From NCBI GenBank assembly GCA_024639185.1, contig JAHEIW010000002.1, forward strand, positions 66,842-109,864: DNA of 43,023 bases, given 5' to 3'. This document shows positions 23,538-32,949 of this stretch, piece after piece. The notes below the pieces were generated by a model. That model was not told the origin of the DNA and ran no database searches. It was given only the letters and a program-made list of their open reading frames with translations. Source of the stretch: Deltaproteobacteria bacterium (lineage in GTDB: Bacteria > Desulfobacterota > Desulfobacteria > Desulfobacterales > JAHEIW01). The position numbers and the translations under genes are program-made. How positions within the stretch are numbered: position 1 is the first letter of the stretch; every line of letters starts with the position of its first letter.

Positions 23538-24146
23538 TTATTCAAAAATGCTGACATCCCCCGCCCCCTTGCGGATAACCTCCGGGACGTCATCGATCAA
23601 AGAGATGACGCTTGATGGCAAGCCCGGCGATATATCCCCATCGATTACCAAATCAATGCGGTTTCGAAAAACGTCATGGACCAGAGAGGCGTCGTTTACG
23701 ATGCTGCCATCGGGCATCGTTGCGCTGGTGGTGATTATGGGATTACCCAGGCCCTTGACCAGTTCGAGGCATATTTTATGATCCGGCACGCGGATGCCGG
23801 CTGTTTTGCGCTTGGTCAGCATGATTTTGGGAACCAGTTTAGAACCTTCCAGTATGAAAGTGTATGGGCCCGGTAATAATCGCCTCATGGTCTTATATGC
23901 GTAATTGGATACCTTGGCATAATGGCTGATGTTTTTAAGGTCAGAGCAAATAAAACTGAAGGGTTTGTTTTTATTTCTCTGTTTCAGCTGGTAGATTCTT
24001 TCGATGGCTTTTTTGTTGAGGATGTCGCAGCCGATGCCGTAAATGGTGTCGGTCGGATAGACGACGATACCGCCTCTTGTCAAAATATCCACCGCTTTTT
24101 GTATGAGTCGACTCTGGGGATTCAGGGGATTTATTTTAATCAGCAT
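23538..24146 (-). CDS. L-threonylcarbamoyladenylate synthase (TsaC/Sua5/YrdC family)
   Basis: This 202-residue protein has the YrdC fold. It makes threonylcarbamoyl-AMP from Thr, bicarbonate and ATP for the tRNA t6A37 modification (EC 2.7.7.87). Signatures are GGIVVYPTDTIYGIGCD, KQRNKNKPFSFIC and RLLPGPYTFIL, then TAGIRVPDH and ITTSATMPDG. The last segment has SAT in place of the common SAN, as in the YciO-like branch, so it may be a YciO-type paralogue. It lacks the C-terminal Sua5 domain. ATG 24146. Confidence 0.88.
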   Translation of the reverse strand: MLIKINPLNPQSRLIQKAVDILTRGGIVVYPTDTIYGIGCDILNKKAIERIYQLKQRNKNKPFSFICSDLKNISHYAKVSNYAYKTMRRLLPGPYTFILEGSKLVPKIMLTKRKTAGIRVPDHKICLELVKGLGNPIITTSATMPDGSIVNDASLVHDVFRNRIDLVIDGDISPGLPSSVISLIDDVPEVIRKGAGDVSIFE

Positions 24147-24189
24147 TTTTCTGCGATTTTGTCTGTTTTAAGTTTTGAAGTAAATTTTT

Positions 24190-24362
24190 GCCGGGAGGCT
24201 GGGATGCCAGGAGGCTTGAAAGCCTTGATCTCCTGATTCCATTTGCATTTTTGTAATGCAGAGTTGCAGGCTTCCTCGCTTTAAAGCTTTCCAGCTTTCC
24301 AGCCATTTATTGGATAACGCTCTATCCGGTCAACGGGCTTAACGGGCAACCGGCTCAACCGG
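24190..24362. repeat. word-type region: GGCTTCC/GCTTTCCAG and CAACGGGC/CAACCGG
   Basis: GGGAGGCTGGGATGCCAGGA (from 24193) and GCTTTCCAGCTTTCCAGCC (24285-24303) are complementary in word content. A second block, 24325-24362, reiterates CCGGTCAACGGGCTTAACGG and similar. It lies between the tsaC-type gene and guaB. No coding sequence is seen. Confidence 0.55.
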
Positions 24363-24496
24363 AAATTCTTACTTGCAGTCAGGAGATTGCTTTTATTATG
24401 CCACCGGGCCAATTGTCAAGGTACCAAATAAAAGGATTGCTAAAGCCGATGGGTTCTGCTATTCGGAAGCCTATCCGGTAGGTGCTATGAACAAAA

Positions 24497-24586
24497 TATA
24501 ACCACCCAGAGCACGAAGGGCTCAGAGAATAACAATATCGGATTTGTTAAAGTCCTTCTTGATCTTTGTGCCCTTGGTGGTATATA
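24497..24586. repeat. inverted repeat: ACCACC...AGAGCACGAAGGG / CCCTTGGTGGT
   Basis: The left arm holds ACCACCCAGAGCACGAAGGG and CTCAGAGAA (24501-24529). The right arm (24557-24582) holds TTCTTGATCTTTGTGCCC and TTGGTGGT. The two are complementary with few mismatches, around a 27-base centre. It lies about 80 bases before guaB and differs in word from the neighbouring element at 24190. Confidence 0.75.
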
Positions 24587-24665
24587 TCCTACCCCTTTTT
24601 AGTGCTGCGAAATTAATAACCATCATTATAACCCTATTTTCAATTGAATCTAGCGGAGGAAGCCC

Positions 24666-26129
24666 ATGCCCAAAATACCGCCGGAAGAGGCTTATTCTTT
24701 TGATGACGTTCTGCTTATTCCGAATTATTCTGATGTCTTACCGAAGGATGTCAATGTCAGCACGCGCTTGACGCGTAATATTAATCTGAACATTCCGCTT
24801 GTCAGCGCGGCCATGGACACTGTAACTGAAGCGGACACAGCCATCAGTATTGCTCGTGAAGGCGGTATGGGTTTTATTCACCGCAACATGAGCGTTGATA
24901 ACCAGGCCATGGAAGTCGACAAGGTTAAGAAATCTGAAAGCGGCATGATTGTCGATCCGGTCACCATTAATCCCGAGCAGAAAGTCGGTGAAGTGCTCAA
25001 GTTGATGGAATCCTATCGCATTTCCGGGGTGCCGGTGACCAAAGGTGACCAGCTGGCAGGGATCGTGACCAACAGGGATCTGCGCTTTGAGACCGATCTT
25101 GAAAAAAATGTATCTGACGTAATGACCAAGGATAATCTGGTAACCGTTCAGGAGGGTATCGGCCTGGAAGAATCTAAGAAGCTGCTGCATCAGCATCGCA
25201 TCGAAAAGCTGCTGGTTGTCGATTCCAGCGGGCGATTGACGGGTTTAATTACGATTAAAGACATTGAGAAATTAAAAAAATATCCCAATGCATGCAAGGA
25301 TCGGATGGGTCGGCTGCGCGTCGGCGCCGCCGTGGGGGTGGGGCCGGACATGGAGGAGCGCACGGCAGCGGTTTTGGGCTTCGGTGCGGATGTCATTTTA
25401 ATTGATACCTCGCATGGACACACTGAAAATGTACTTAATGCCGTCCAAATACTTAAGGGCAATCATAAAGACATTGAGCTGATCGCCGGTAACGTGGGTA
25501 CAGCCAAAGGCGCAGAAGATCTAATAAGTGCCGGCGTCGATGGGGTTAAAATTGGGATCGGTCCGGGTTCCATCTGCACAACCCGCATCGTGGCCGGAAT
25601 TGGCGTGCCGCAATTTACGGCCATACAGAATTGCCGGGCCGTTGGTGCCAAAAGTGGTGTGCCCCTGATTGCAGACGGTGGCATCCGTTTTTCCGGTGAT
25701 ATTGCCAAAGCGATCGGTGCCGGTGCGCATGCCATAATGATCGGAGGCCTTTTTGCCGGCACCGAGGAAACGCCCGGAGAACAGATTTTTTTTCAAGGGC
25801 GCAGCTATAAAGTCTATCGCGGCATGGGCTCCATCGAAGCCATGAAAAAAGGAAGCAAGGACCGCTACTATCAATCCGAAAAAGCGGAGGAGGACAAGCT
25901 GGTCCCGGAAGGCATTGTCGGCCGGGTTCCATACCGGGGGTCCCTTTCGGCAACCATTTTCCAAATGGTGGGCGGCCTTAAGGCCGGTATGGGCTATGTT
26001 GGTTGCCGCACGCTGGATGAGCTGCGTGAAAAAGCCCGTTTCGTGAAAGTCAGCGCTGCGGGAATGCGTGAAAGCCATGTCCACGATGTGATTATTACCA
26101 AGGAGGCGCCCAATTATTCATTAGAGTAA
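24666..26129 (+). CDS. guaB: inosine-5'-monophosphate dehydrogenase
   Basis: This 487-residue enzyme oxidises IMP to XMP with NAD+ in GMP synthesis (EC 1.1.1.205). The (beta/alpha)8 core starts with [14 protein letters not shown] tandem CBS module occupies about residues 93-205 ([20 protein letters not shown] and [12 protein letters not shown]). The catalytic loop is [13 protein letters not shown] with Cys304. [11 protein letters not shown] and the flap [18 protein letters not shown] follow. Start ATG 24666 with AGCGGAGGAAG upstream. It is isolated, with repeat-bearing gaps on both sides. Confidence 0.96.
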   Translation: MPKIPPEEAYSFDDVLLIPNYSDVLPKDVNVSTRLTRNINLNIPLVSAAMDTVTEADTAISIAREGGMGFIHRNMSVDNQAMEVDKVKKSESGMIVDPVTINPEQKVGEVLKLMESYRISGVPVTKGDQLAGIVTNRDLRFETDLEKNVSDVMTKDNLVTVQEGIGLEESKKLLHQHRIEKLLVVDSSGRLTGLITIKDIEKLKKYPNACKDRMGRLRVGAAVGVGPDMEERTAAVLGFGADVILIDTSHGHTENVLNAVQILKGNHKDIELIAGNVGTAKGAEDLISAGVDGVKIGIGPGSICTTRIVAGIGVPQFTAIQNCRAVGAKSGVPLIADGGIRFSGDIAKAIGAGAHAIMIGGLFAGTEETPGEQIFFQGRSYKVYRGMGSIEAMKKGSKDRYYQSEKAEEDKLVPEGIVGRVPYRGSLSATIFQMVGGLKAGMGYVGCRTLDELREKARFVKVSAAGMRESHVHDVIITKEAPNYSLE

Positions 26130-26221
26130 AACCTAATCAAAATGCTAGAATACCGTTGTGGATTACCCTATTTTGAATTGCTTTACGCTTTTTTTTAGTG
26201 ATCGGATTAAATCTTATTTTT

Positions 26222-26563
26222 ATTTTTTGACAGGATCTACCCGCCTTCGCTACAGCGTCGGCGAGGCCGGCAGGATTATCAGGATTATTTTATCTTTCTC
26301 ACTTCCCGGGCCTGCCGCGCCATAGCTAATATTTTTAGCGACGGCGGGATGGAAGTGCGAAAACCTAATCCGCCTGCGGCGGAAAATTAATTATTGTTTT
26401 AATGATCATTTAACCTGAAATAAAGTGTCCTGCCTTTTAACTTTCTAAAAGTTAAAGAGAACGTACCGATTCGCCGAAGGCGATTGTGTATTTTCAGTTT
26501 CTTCCGGAAACTGAAAATGTAAATTTAAAATCTTGTAAAATCCCGTAAATCCTGTCTAAAAAT
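26222..26563. repeat. 342-bp mosaic of nested hairpins with CAGGAT outer arms
   Basis: The outer arms are TTTTTTGACAGGATCTAC and GGCAGGATTATCAGGATTAT on the left (26224-26288) and AAAATCTTGTAAAATCCCGT and AAATCCTGTC on the right (26528-26557). Inside are at least five separate hairpins. CACTTCC (26310) pairs with GGAAGTG (26351). CCGCC-TGC-GGCGG starts at 26370, and TTAACTTT with AAAGTTAA near 26437-26455. TCGCC-GAA-GGCGA starts at 26471. ATTTTCAGTTTC pairs perfectly with GAAACTGAAAAT (26490-26518). It fills most of the 623-base guaB-dnaE gap, which holds no gene. Confidence 0.75.
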
Positions 26564-26752
26564 TTTTCATAACCGTTTTGTATTTTTTCTAATTGATTAC
26601 AGCCCACTGAATTTTGAATGAAAATAGAGCATCGAAAAAAAATTTCAACTATGATATAATCATTAACGTCTTGCCCATTTACCCTCACAAATGTTTGGTC
26701 TATAGTTAGCTTGGGTTTTTCAATCCCTATTCAATTTTGAGACGAGATATTC

Positions 26753-29700
26753 ATGACTGAAACTTTACCTGATTTTGTTCATTTGCATGTTCATACCCAG
26801 TACAGTCTTTTGGACGGTGCCATCCGCATCGATGACCTCCTGCAGCGTGCGGCCGAATTTGACATGAACGCGGTCAGCGTTACCGATCACGGTACCATGT
26901 TTGGCGCAGTCGAATTTTTTCAAAAGGCCAGCGCAGCCGGCATAAAGCCCATTATTGGCTGTGAGATTTATGTGGCCCCCCGAACGCGCTATGATAAGAC
27001 CCCGCTGGACAACAAAGACCTTTCGCATTTAATTTTGCTGGCCAAAGATGAAGAAGGGTATCGCAATCTGTGCAAGCTGGCGACCACCGCACAGCTTGAC
27101 GGGTTTTATTACAGACCGCGCATTGACAAGCAGATACTCAAAGAATGCAGCCGGGGCATGATCGGGTTGACCGCCTGCCTGCACGGTGAGATTCCACGTC
27201 GAATCAAGCAGGGAAATATCAATCAGGCCGAAGAAGCGGCGCGCGAATACAGCTCCATTTTCGGGGAAAACAATTTCTTTCTGGAAGTGCAAAACAACGG
27301 AATCGCAGAACAGGAACAGGTCAATGAGGCCCTGCTGGACATCAGCCAACGCTTGTCGATTCCGCTGGTAGCCAGCAATGATTGTCATTATCTGGACAAA
27401 ACAGACGTCAGAGCCCATGACGTTCTGTTATGTATTCAAACCGGCAAAACTGTAGAGGATAGCGAACGTTTCAAGTTCCGGACCGATCAGCTTTATTTTA
27501 AATCGAAAGCTGAAATGTACGCCGCTTTTAAAGACTATCCCGGGGCACTCAGCAATACGGTGGATATTGCTGAACGCTGCAACATCAGCTTTGATTTCAA
27601 GACCTATCATTTCCCCCGGTTTGCCGATCCCTCCGGTCTGGATACTGACATGCTCTTCGCCCAAAAGGTCCAGCAGGGATTTGAACTGCGGATGCAGCGC
27701 CTCAAAGACAAGAATCCCCAGATTGATGAAGGTTTGTATCAGGAGCGGCTGAGCTACGAGATGTCGGTCATTCAGAATATGGGCTTTTCGGGCTATTTCT
27801 TGATTGTGGCTGATTTTATCCGTTACGCCAAAGAAAACCATATCCCCGTCGGTCCCGGGCGAGGTTCGGCAGCCGGCAGCCTGGTGGCCTACAGCCTGGG
27901 TATTACCGACCTGGACCCGCTTGACCACGGGCTTATTTTTGAACGCTTTCTAAATCCGGCTCGCAAAAGCATGCCTGATATTGATGTCGATTTTTGCATC
28001 GACGGTCGGGAAGATGTCTATAAATATGTCGTCGATAAATATGGGGGCGGAGACTACGTTGCTCAGATTATTACGTTTGGGAAACTGAAAACCCGAGCCG
28101 TCATACGGGATGTCGGCCGAGCTCTAAATATCCCATTGGCCGAGGTGGATGCGATCGCCAAAATGGTGCCTGATATTCTAAATATTAGTCTGGACGAGGC
28201 CCTGGAAAGGGAACCGCGTTTGTCTGAGCTGGCGCGCCAAAAACCTGAAATCGAGGAACTTATCAATATCTGCCGGGTGCTTGAAGGCTTACCGCGGCAC
28301 GCGTCGACCCATGCGGCCGGTGTGGTAATTGCCGATCAGCCCCTTGTCAATTACATGCCGCTTTACCGCGGCAAAAAGGGTGAAGTGGTGACCCAGTACG
28401 ATATGAAGATCGTTGAGAAGATCGGACTGGTAAAGTTTGATTTTTTGGGCCTGCGGAACCTGACCGTGATTGCCAATACCGTTGACCTGATAGCCGCCCA
28501 GGGTCTCACCGCGCCTGATTTAGATAATATCGAATTGACCGATGCCGACACCTATCGCCTGCTGTCAGCCGGAGACACCACCGGGGTGTTTCAGCTTGAG
28601 AGCTCGGGCATGAAGGATTTGCTGGTGCGACTCAAACCGGGAACTTTTGATGATGTGATAGCGCTCGTGGCGCTCTATCGCCCGGGACCGATGGAAAGCG
28701 GCATGATAGATGACTATGTGGCCCGCAAACACGGCCGCAAGAAGGTAGAGTATTTGTTACCGCAGCTGGAGCCGATATTAAAGGAAACCTATGGTGTGAT
28801 TGTTTATCAGGAACAGGTCATGAAAATTGCCAGTGATCTGGCCAGTTATTCCATGGCAGAAGCCGATGACCTGCGCAAGGCAATGGGAAAGAAAATCCCG
28901 GCCATTATGGCCGAGCACCGTGAGCGATTTGTGAGCGGTGGCGCTCAAAATGAAATCCCCGCCGAGCAGGCCGCGCCGATTTTCAGTTTGATGGAAAAAT
29001 TCGGCGGGTATGGTTTCAATAAATCCCACAGTGCTGCCTATGCGTTGATTGCCTATCAAACGGCCTACCTCAAGGCGCACTATCCGGTGGAATTCATGGC
29101 CTCACTGCTGACGAGTGAAATGCATTCCACCGATGGCGTGGTCAAATATATCGTCGAGTGCCGCAATCATGGTATTGCGGTCCTGCCGCCGGACATCAAT
29201 CACAGCCAGACAGCCTTTACGGTTGATGGCGACAAAATTCGATTTGGCCTGGTTGCCGTTAAGAATGTGGGTGAAGCTGCAATCGAAGCGATCGTCGAAA
29301 CCCGTGAAGATGGCGACTTCAATTCGCTATTTGATTTTTGTGAACGGGTGGATCTAAAAAAAGTAAACAAGCGCGTCATCGAATCACTCATTAAATGCGG
29401 CGCCTTTGATTCCACCGGGGCCAGACGTTCTCAAATGATGGCCGCTCTGGAAGATGCTCTGGATTACGGTCAGCGGGTACAAAAGGAACGGTTGGATCCA
29501 CAGATCGGTCTGTTTGACGGCGCCGTCAATCCACAGGTGATCAATGCACCGGCCCTGCCAGACATCGAGGAATGGTCTGAAAATCAGAGGCTGGCATTTG
29601 AAAAAGAATCACTCGGGTTTTACGTCAGCGGGCATCCCTTGAAACGCTATTCGGATTTGCTTGACAAATTTACCAATGCGAATGCGATTTCGATTAAAGA

Positions 29701-30277
29701 ACTAAAAAACGGCAATGCCGTTCGAATTGGCGGACTGGTTCGCAGCACCAAGATTATCAAGACTAAAAGAGGGGATTTGATGGCATTTGTGACCATTGAA
29801 GACCTGCATGGTGCGATCGAGGCCACCGTTTTCTCTCGCGTATATGCCAGCGTTAGTGATTTGCTGGTTGAAGATAAAACCATTTTTATCCAGGGACAGA
29901 TTCAAAAGGACGAGCAGTCCGTAAAAATACTGGCTGAAAAAGTGGTCGCCATGGAAAAAGCGGAGGAGACCTGGACAGCCAGCATTCATTTCAAAATTGA
30001 AATTTCCCGCACCAATCGTGAGGCACTCGTCAGCCTGCATGAGACATTGAAAAAACATACGGGCAACTGCCAGGCGTATTTGCATTTGTGCAGCGCAGAT
30101 AATTCCGATGCGATTATTGCGTTGCCCAGTACGATGAGGCTCAAGGCCGGCGGCGCTTTGATGCGGGACGTAAATGAATTGTTGGGATACAATGCGGTTG
30201 AAACCCTGTGCATGGCGGCCAAAACAGAACCCAGGCCCAATAATTATCGTTCCGGATGGTTCAATAAGAGCCGATAG
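26753..30277 (+). CDS. dnaE: DNA polymerase III subunit alpha
   Basis: This 1174-residue protein is the replicative polymerase catalytic subunit (EC 2.7.7.7), in the DnaE1 length class (E. coli 1160). The N-terminal PHP domain begins FVHLHVHTQYSLLDG (residues 7-21). The palm carries PDIDVDFC with catalytic Asp409 and Asp411, preceded by GPGRGSAAGSLVAY. HASTHAAGVVI, GVFQLESSGMKDLL and LYRPGPMESGMI are standard. A helix-hairpin-helix region and the OB fold (about residues 970-1060) end the protein. ATG 26753 has only a weak GAGACGAG upstream. Confidence 0.97.
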   Translation: MTETLPDFVHLHVHTQYSLLDGAIRIDDLLQRAAEFDMNAVSVTDHGTMFGAVEFFQKASAAGIKPIIGCEIYVAPRTRYDKTPLDNKDLSHLILLAKDEEGYRNLCKLATTAQLDGFYYRPRIDKQILKECSRGMIGLTACLHGEIPRRIKQGNINQAEEAAREYSSIFGENNFFLEVQNNGIAEQEQVNEALLDISQRLSIPLVASNDCHYLDKTDVRAHDVLLCIQTGKTVEDSERFKFRTDQLYFKSKAEMYAAFKDYPGALSNTVDIAERCNISFDFKTYHFPRFADPSGLDTDMLFAQKVQQGFELRMQRLKDKNPQIDEGLYQERLSYEMSVIQNMGFSGYFLIVADFIRYAKENHIPVGPGRGSAAGSLVAYSLGITDLDPLDHGLIFERFLNPARKSMPDIDVDFCIDGREDVYKYVVDKYGGGDYVAQIITFGKLKTRAVIRDVGRALNIPLAEVDAIAKMVPDILNISLDEALEREPRLSELARQKPEIEELINICRVLEGLPRHASTHAAGVVIADQPLVNYMPLYRGKKGEVVTQYDMKIVEKIGLVKFDFLGLRNLTVIANTVDLIAAQGLTAPDLDNIELTDADTYRLLSAGDTTGVFQLESSGMKDLLVRLKPGTFDDVIALVALYRPGPMESGMIDDYVARKHGRKKVEYLLPQLEPILKETYGVIVYQEQVMKIASDLASYSMAEADDLRKAMGKKIPAIMAEHRERFVSGGAQNEIPAEQAAPIFSLMEKFGGYGFNKSHSAAYALIAYQTAYLKAHYPVEFMASLLTSEMHSTDGVVKYIVECRNHGIAVLPPDINHSQTAFTVDGDKIRFGLVAVKNVGEAAIEAIVETREDGDFNSLFDFCERVDLKKVNKRVIESLIKCGAFDSTGARRSQMMAALEDALDYGQRVQKERLDPQIGLFDGAVNPQVINAPALPDIEEWSENQRLAFEKESLGFYVSGHPLKRYSDLLDKFTNANAISIKELKNGNAVRIGGLVRSTKIIKTKRGDLMAFVTIEDLHGAIEATVFSRVYASVSDLLVEDKTIFIQGQIQKDEQSVKILAEKVVAMEKAEETWTASIHFKIEISRTNREALVSLHETLKKHTGNCQAYLHLCSADNSDAIIALPSTMRLKAGGALMRDVNELLGYNAVETLCMAAKTEPRPNNYRSGWFNKSR

Positions 30278-30320
30278 TGCTATGCTCAGACACAGGCAGA
30301 ATCCAATCTATATGATTTTG

Positions 30321-30394
30321 CCACGAAAGCACGAAAAGACGAAATCGCGAAAAAAGAAAAAACGTCGTGCTTTTTAAATTTCGTGTTTTCGTGG
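30321..30394. repeat. word-type inverted repeat: CCACGAAAGCACGAAA family
   Basis: Left arm CCACGAAAGCACGAAAAGAC (30321-30340). Right arm TTTCGTGTTTTCGTGG (30379-30394); its complement matches 15 of the first 16 bases of the left arm. It belongs to the same family as the element at 19365. It lies between dnaE and the manC-type gene. Confidence 0.82.
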
Positions 30395-30459
30395 TTATAT
30401 TTTTGCTTTTGCAGTCAGCAGAAACATTAATATCCAAAAGGAGGTAATGGTTTCGTGGT

Positions 30460-31833
30460 ATGAATGACATAGACCTGAATGTGTACCCAATCCTGCTTGC
30501 GGGAGGGACCGGCACGCGGCTTTGGCCAATTTCGCGAGCACTGTATCCCAAACAACTGGTGAAATTTGTTGGTGAAGACTCCTTGCTCCAGAGCACCATC
30601 AAACGCCTGACGCCGGTGCTCGACACGGCCTGTGTCAAGGTTGTATGCGGCGAGCAGCATTTCTATGAAACAGCCAAACACCTTGAAAATCTTGGCCTCA
30701 CGGCGGACGACAAGCTAATTTGTGAGCCCTGCGGCCGCAACACAGCTCCGGCAATTTTGCTGGCCGCACTTCATATTCTACGATCGGAAAAAGATGCAAT
30801 CCTATGTGTCTTCCCGGCCGACCACGTCATTGAAGATCTGCATGCATTCCATGACAGCCTTAAGGCTGCCATTGCACTGGCTGACGACGGATTTATCGTT
30901 ACCTTCGGTATTCAGCCGCATTATCCCGAAACCGGGTACGGTTATGTCGAAGGGGGTAAAAAATTGTCTCACGGCGCTTTGACGCTCAAGCGCTTTGTTG
31001 AAAAGCCTGATTTGGCCACCGCTCAAAAATACATTAAGGCCGGAAATTTTTTCTGGAACAGTGGCATGTTTGCCTTCAAAGCGTCGGTCATTCTGGCAGA
31101 ATTTGAAGCTCACCAGCCCGATCTGCTGGGGCAAATGCAGGATCTTATCGGAAATGATCTAACCATCAGTAAAAAAGACTACGATCAACTGGACGATATT
31201 TCCATTGATTATGCCATTATGGAAAAAACAACCCGAGGTGCGGTGCTGCCCTCTGATTTTGGCTGGAGTGACATTGGTTCCTGGAAATCGCTGTATGATT
31301 TTCTGGAAAAAGATGCCGATAACAATGTTATCGACGGGGACGTCATCGTGCAAGATACCCGTGACAGCCTGATTCTGGGTCACGATCGTCTGATCGCTGC
31401 CAATCACCTGCAGGACATGGTCGTGGTGGAAACGGCAGATTCGGTCTTTGTTTCCGACCTTGAAAACAGCCGGGATGTGAAATCTTTTGTGTCCATACTA
31501 AAGCGCCGCGGGCGCCCAGAGTTTCAGCAACATCGCAGCGTCAATCAGCCCTGGGGCATATTCAAACTGCTCGAGCAACAGGACAACTATACAGCCGCCG
31601 TGTTGACCGTTTATCGCGGTGCTTCACTCGAACTGAAGCCGCAGACCCATGGGAGCTATCATATTCTGGTTGTCGAAGGCCAGGCAAAGATAAGCGAAGG
31701 CTCAAAAGGAAAAGATCTTCGTGCTGGAGAAACCTATACCTGCCGTGCATCAGCAAACGTCACTATCGAAAATGCCGCTGAATCCGATCTTCATCTGATT
31801 CAGGTCGAACTTGGATTGGTGTCGGGCGATTAG
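30460..31833 (+). CDS. manC: mannose-1-phosphate guanylyltransferase / mannose-6-phosphate isomerase (ManC/AlgA type)
   Basis: This 457-residue protein has an N-terminal GDP-mannose pyrophosphorylase domain (LLAGGTGTRLWPISRALYPKQ, EPCGRNTAPAI, FPADHVI, FVEKPD, FFWNSGMFAFKA). A C-terminal cupin follows (from about residue 345), with QPWGIFKLLEQ, TVYRGASLELKPQTHGSYHILVVEGQA. It makes GDP-mannose for surface polysaccharides. In the cupin, the common SLQxHxxRAEHW metal motif reads SLELKPQTHGSYH, so isomerase activity is uncertain. A strong AAGGAGGT lies about 14 bases before ATG 30460, longer than ideal, with a six-codon frame from ATG 30447 in between. Confidence 0.92.
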   Translation: MNDIDLNVYPILLAGGTGTRLWPISRALYPKQLVKFVGEDSLLQSTIKRLTPVLDTACVKVVCGEQHFYETAKHLENLGLTADDKLICEPCGRNTAPAILLAALHILRSEKDAILCVFPADHVIEDLHAFHDSLKAAIALADDGFIVTFGIQPHYPETGYGYVEGGKKLSHGALTLKRFVEKPDLATAQKYIKAGNFFWNSGMFAFKASVILAEFEAHQPDLLGQMQDLIGNDLTISKKDYDQLDDISIDYAIMEKTTRGAVLPSDFGWSDIGSWKSLYDFLEKDADNNVIDGDVIVQDTRDSLILGHDRLIAANHLQDMVVVETADSVFVSDLENSRDVKSFVSILKRRGRPEFQQHRSVNQPWGIFKLLEQQDNYTAAVLTVYRGASLELKPQTHGSYHILVVEGQAKISEGSKGKDLRAGETYTCRASANVTIENAAESDLHLIQVELGLVSGD

Positions 31834-31864
31834 TGCAGCGGCCGGTATTTTTCCTTTTTGCTGA

Positions 31865-32251
31865 TTACATGAGTACGCCCAGAAAAGCAAACACCGCAAT
31901 TAAGACAAAAAATATCCACTGAAACAATTTGAATACACCGTTCGGTATACCGGACTTTACCGCAAGCACAACCTGCCAGATGGCAAAGATGGTATAGTTG
32001 AGTGCGATGAAAATGGCTACGGCAGTGGCTCCGGCGCCCGCCCAAACTCCCGAACCAATGATCAGCAGTGCGGCTGCAGACAGGATCAAATAGGTTGAAA
32101 CGTAATGGAAAACGCAGTGCATTACTTTTTGGGGAACTGGATCAAATGATGCTTGCAGCATCGGCTTAAGAAACTGTTTGCTGCCAACCATGAAATGGCC
32201 CAGCACCGTGGCTATCGCAAACACACCCGCAATCATCATAAAGCTGTTCAT
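31865..32251 (-). CDS. small integral membrane protein, four predicted helices
   Basis: I do not recognise a characterised family for this 128-residue protein. It has four hydrophobic segments, beginning near residues 3, 45, 70 and 103. The polar stretch between the first two carries VGSKQFLKPML and QKVMHCVFHYVSTYL, with several His and Gln residues. ATG 32251 follows AAAGGGGG; a longer frame from 32278 lacks such a site. It is the last gene of a minus-strand group with an SDR, an RNase Z-like hydrolase and an unknown protein, 75 bases after the SDR. An inner-membrane location is expected. Confidence 0.8.
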   Translation of the reverse strand: MNSFMMIAGVFAIATVLGHFMVGSKQFLKPMLQASFDPVPQKVMHCVFHYVSTYLILSAAALLIIGSGVWAGAGATAVAIFIALNYTIFAIWQVVLAVKSGIPNGVFKLFQWIFFVLIAVFAFLGVLM

Positions 32252-32326
32252 CTCATTTCCCCCTTTAAACCTGTTCAAACCATATGGATATCACATTCAG
32301 AAATTGACCTAAAAATAGAATAAAAT

Positions 32327-32932
32327 CTAGTAGTCATATATCTTGATTATTTTTCCGCTACCCTTGCCCTCCACGCTCCGTACATACCCATTGATCACCT
32401 TTTGCATGGGGATGGGATTATGGCCAGGAAAATAGGCCTCATATTTTTCGACGGCATCTTCTACCAGTCCGGATGAAACCACATTAATTCTGTGTTCATT
32501 TTTGAGTTCAAGGGCGGCAGCCCTGACAAAACTGTGAATGGCGCCGTTTACCAGGGCAGCACTGGTGGTCATCACAACTGGATGATCCGCCAAAATCCCG
32601 GTTGTCAGCGTAAACGACCCTCCCGGACTCAAGAAATCCTGCCCGATTCGCACAAGGTTTACCTGCCCCATCAACTTGCTTCTCAGTCCGATGTAGAAAT
32701 CCTCTTCTGTCAGCGAATCAAATGGCGCCCATTTGGCTTCACCGGCAATACATACAATGGCATCGATTTTTCCGGCGCGATCAAACATGGCCTTAATAGA
32801 TTCGGAATCGGCAATATCAACGGTGACATTACCCGACTGTCGTCCGCCAATAATGATGTCATGTTTTTTTGAGAAATAGGCGCTCACTTTTTTGCCAATG
32901 GTGCCGTTACCCCCAATAATTAATAGCTTCAT
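32327..32932 (-). CDS. atypical short-chain dehydrogenase/reductase-like protein
   Basis: This 201-residue Rossmann protein has GGNGTIGKKV (residues 7-16) as its dinucleotide loop, IIGGRQSG after strand 2, and CIAGEAKW (in place of NNAG). The usual catalytic YxxxK is not present: the region reads TTSAALVNGAIHSFVRAAALEL, with Ser and Ala where Tyr is expected and His near the Lys position. This fits the atypical SDR group that lacks the classical tetrad (Lin1944-like). It may still bind NAD(P); substrate unknown. ATG 32932; it lies 17 bases after the hydrolase gene. Confidence 0.87.
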   Translation of the reverse strand: MKLLIIGGNGTIGKKVSAYFSKKHDIIIGGRQSGNVTVDIADSESIKAMFDRAGKIDAIVCIAGEAKWAPFDSLTEEDFYIGLRSKLMGQVNLVRIGQDFLSPGGSFTLTTGILADHPVVMTTSAALVNGAIHSFVRAAALELKNEHRINVVSSGLVEDAVEKYEAYFPGHNPIPMQKVINGYVRSVEGKGSGKIIKIYDY

Positions 32933-32949
32933 TTTTACTCCTTTTACAG

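Noticed and set aside
25521..26084. 187-residue minus-strand frame opposite guaB
   Set aside because: Shadow of guaB with no ribosome binding site or family match.
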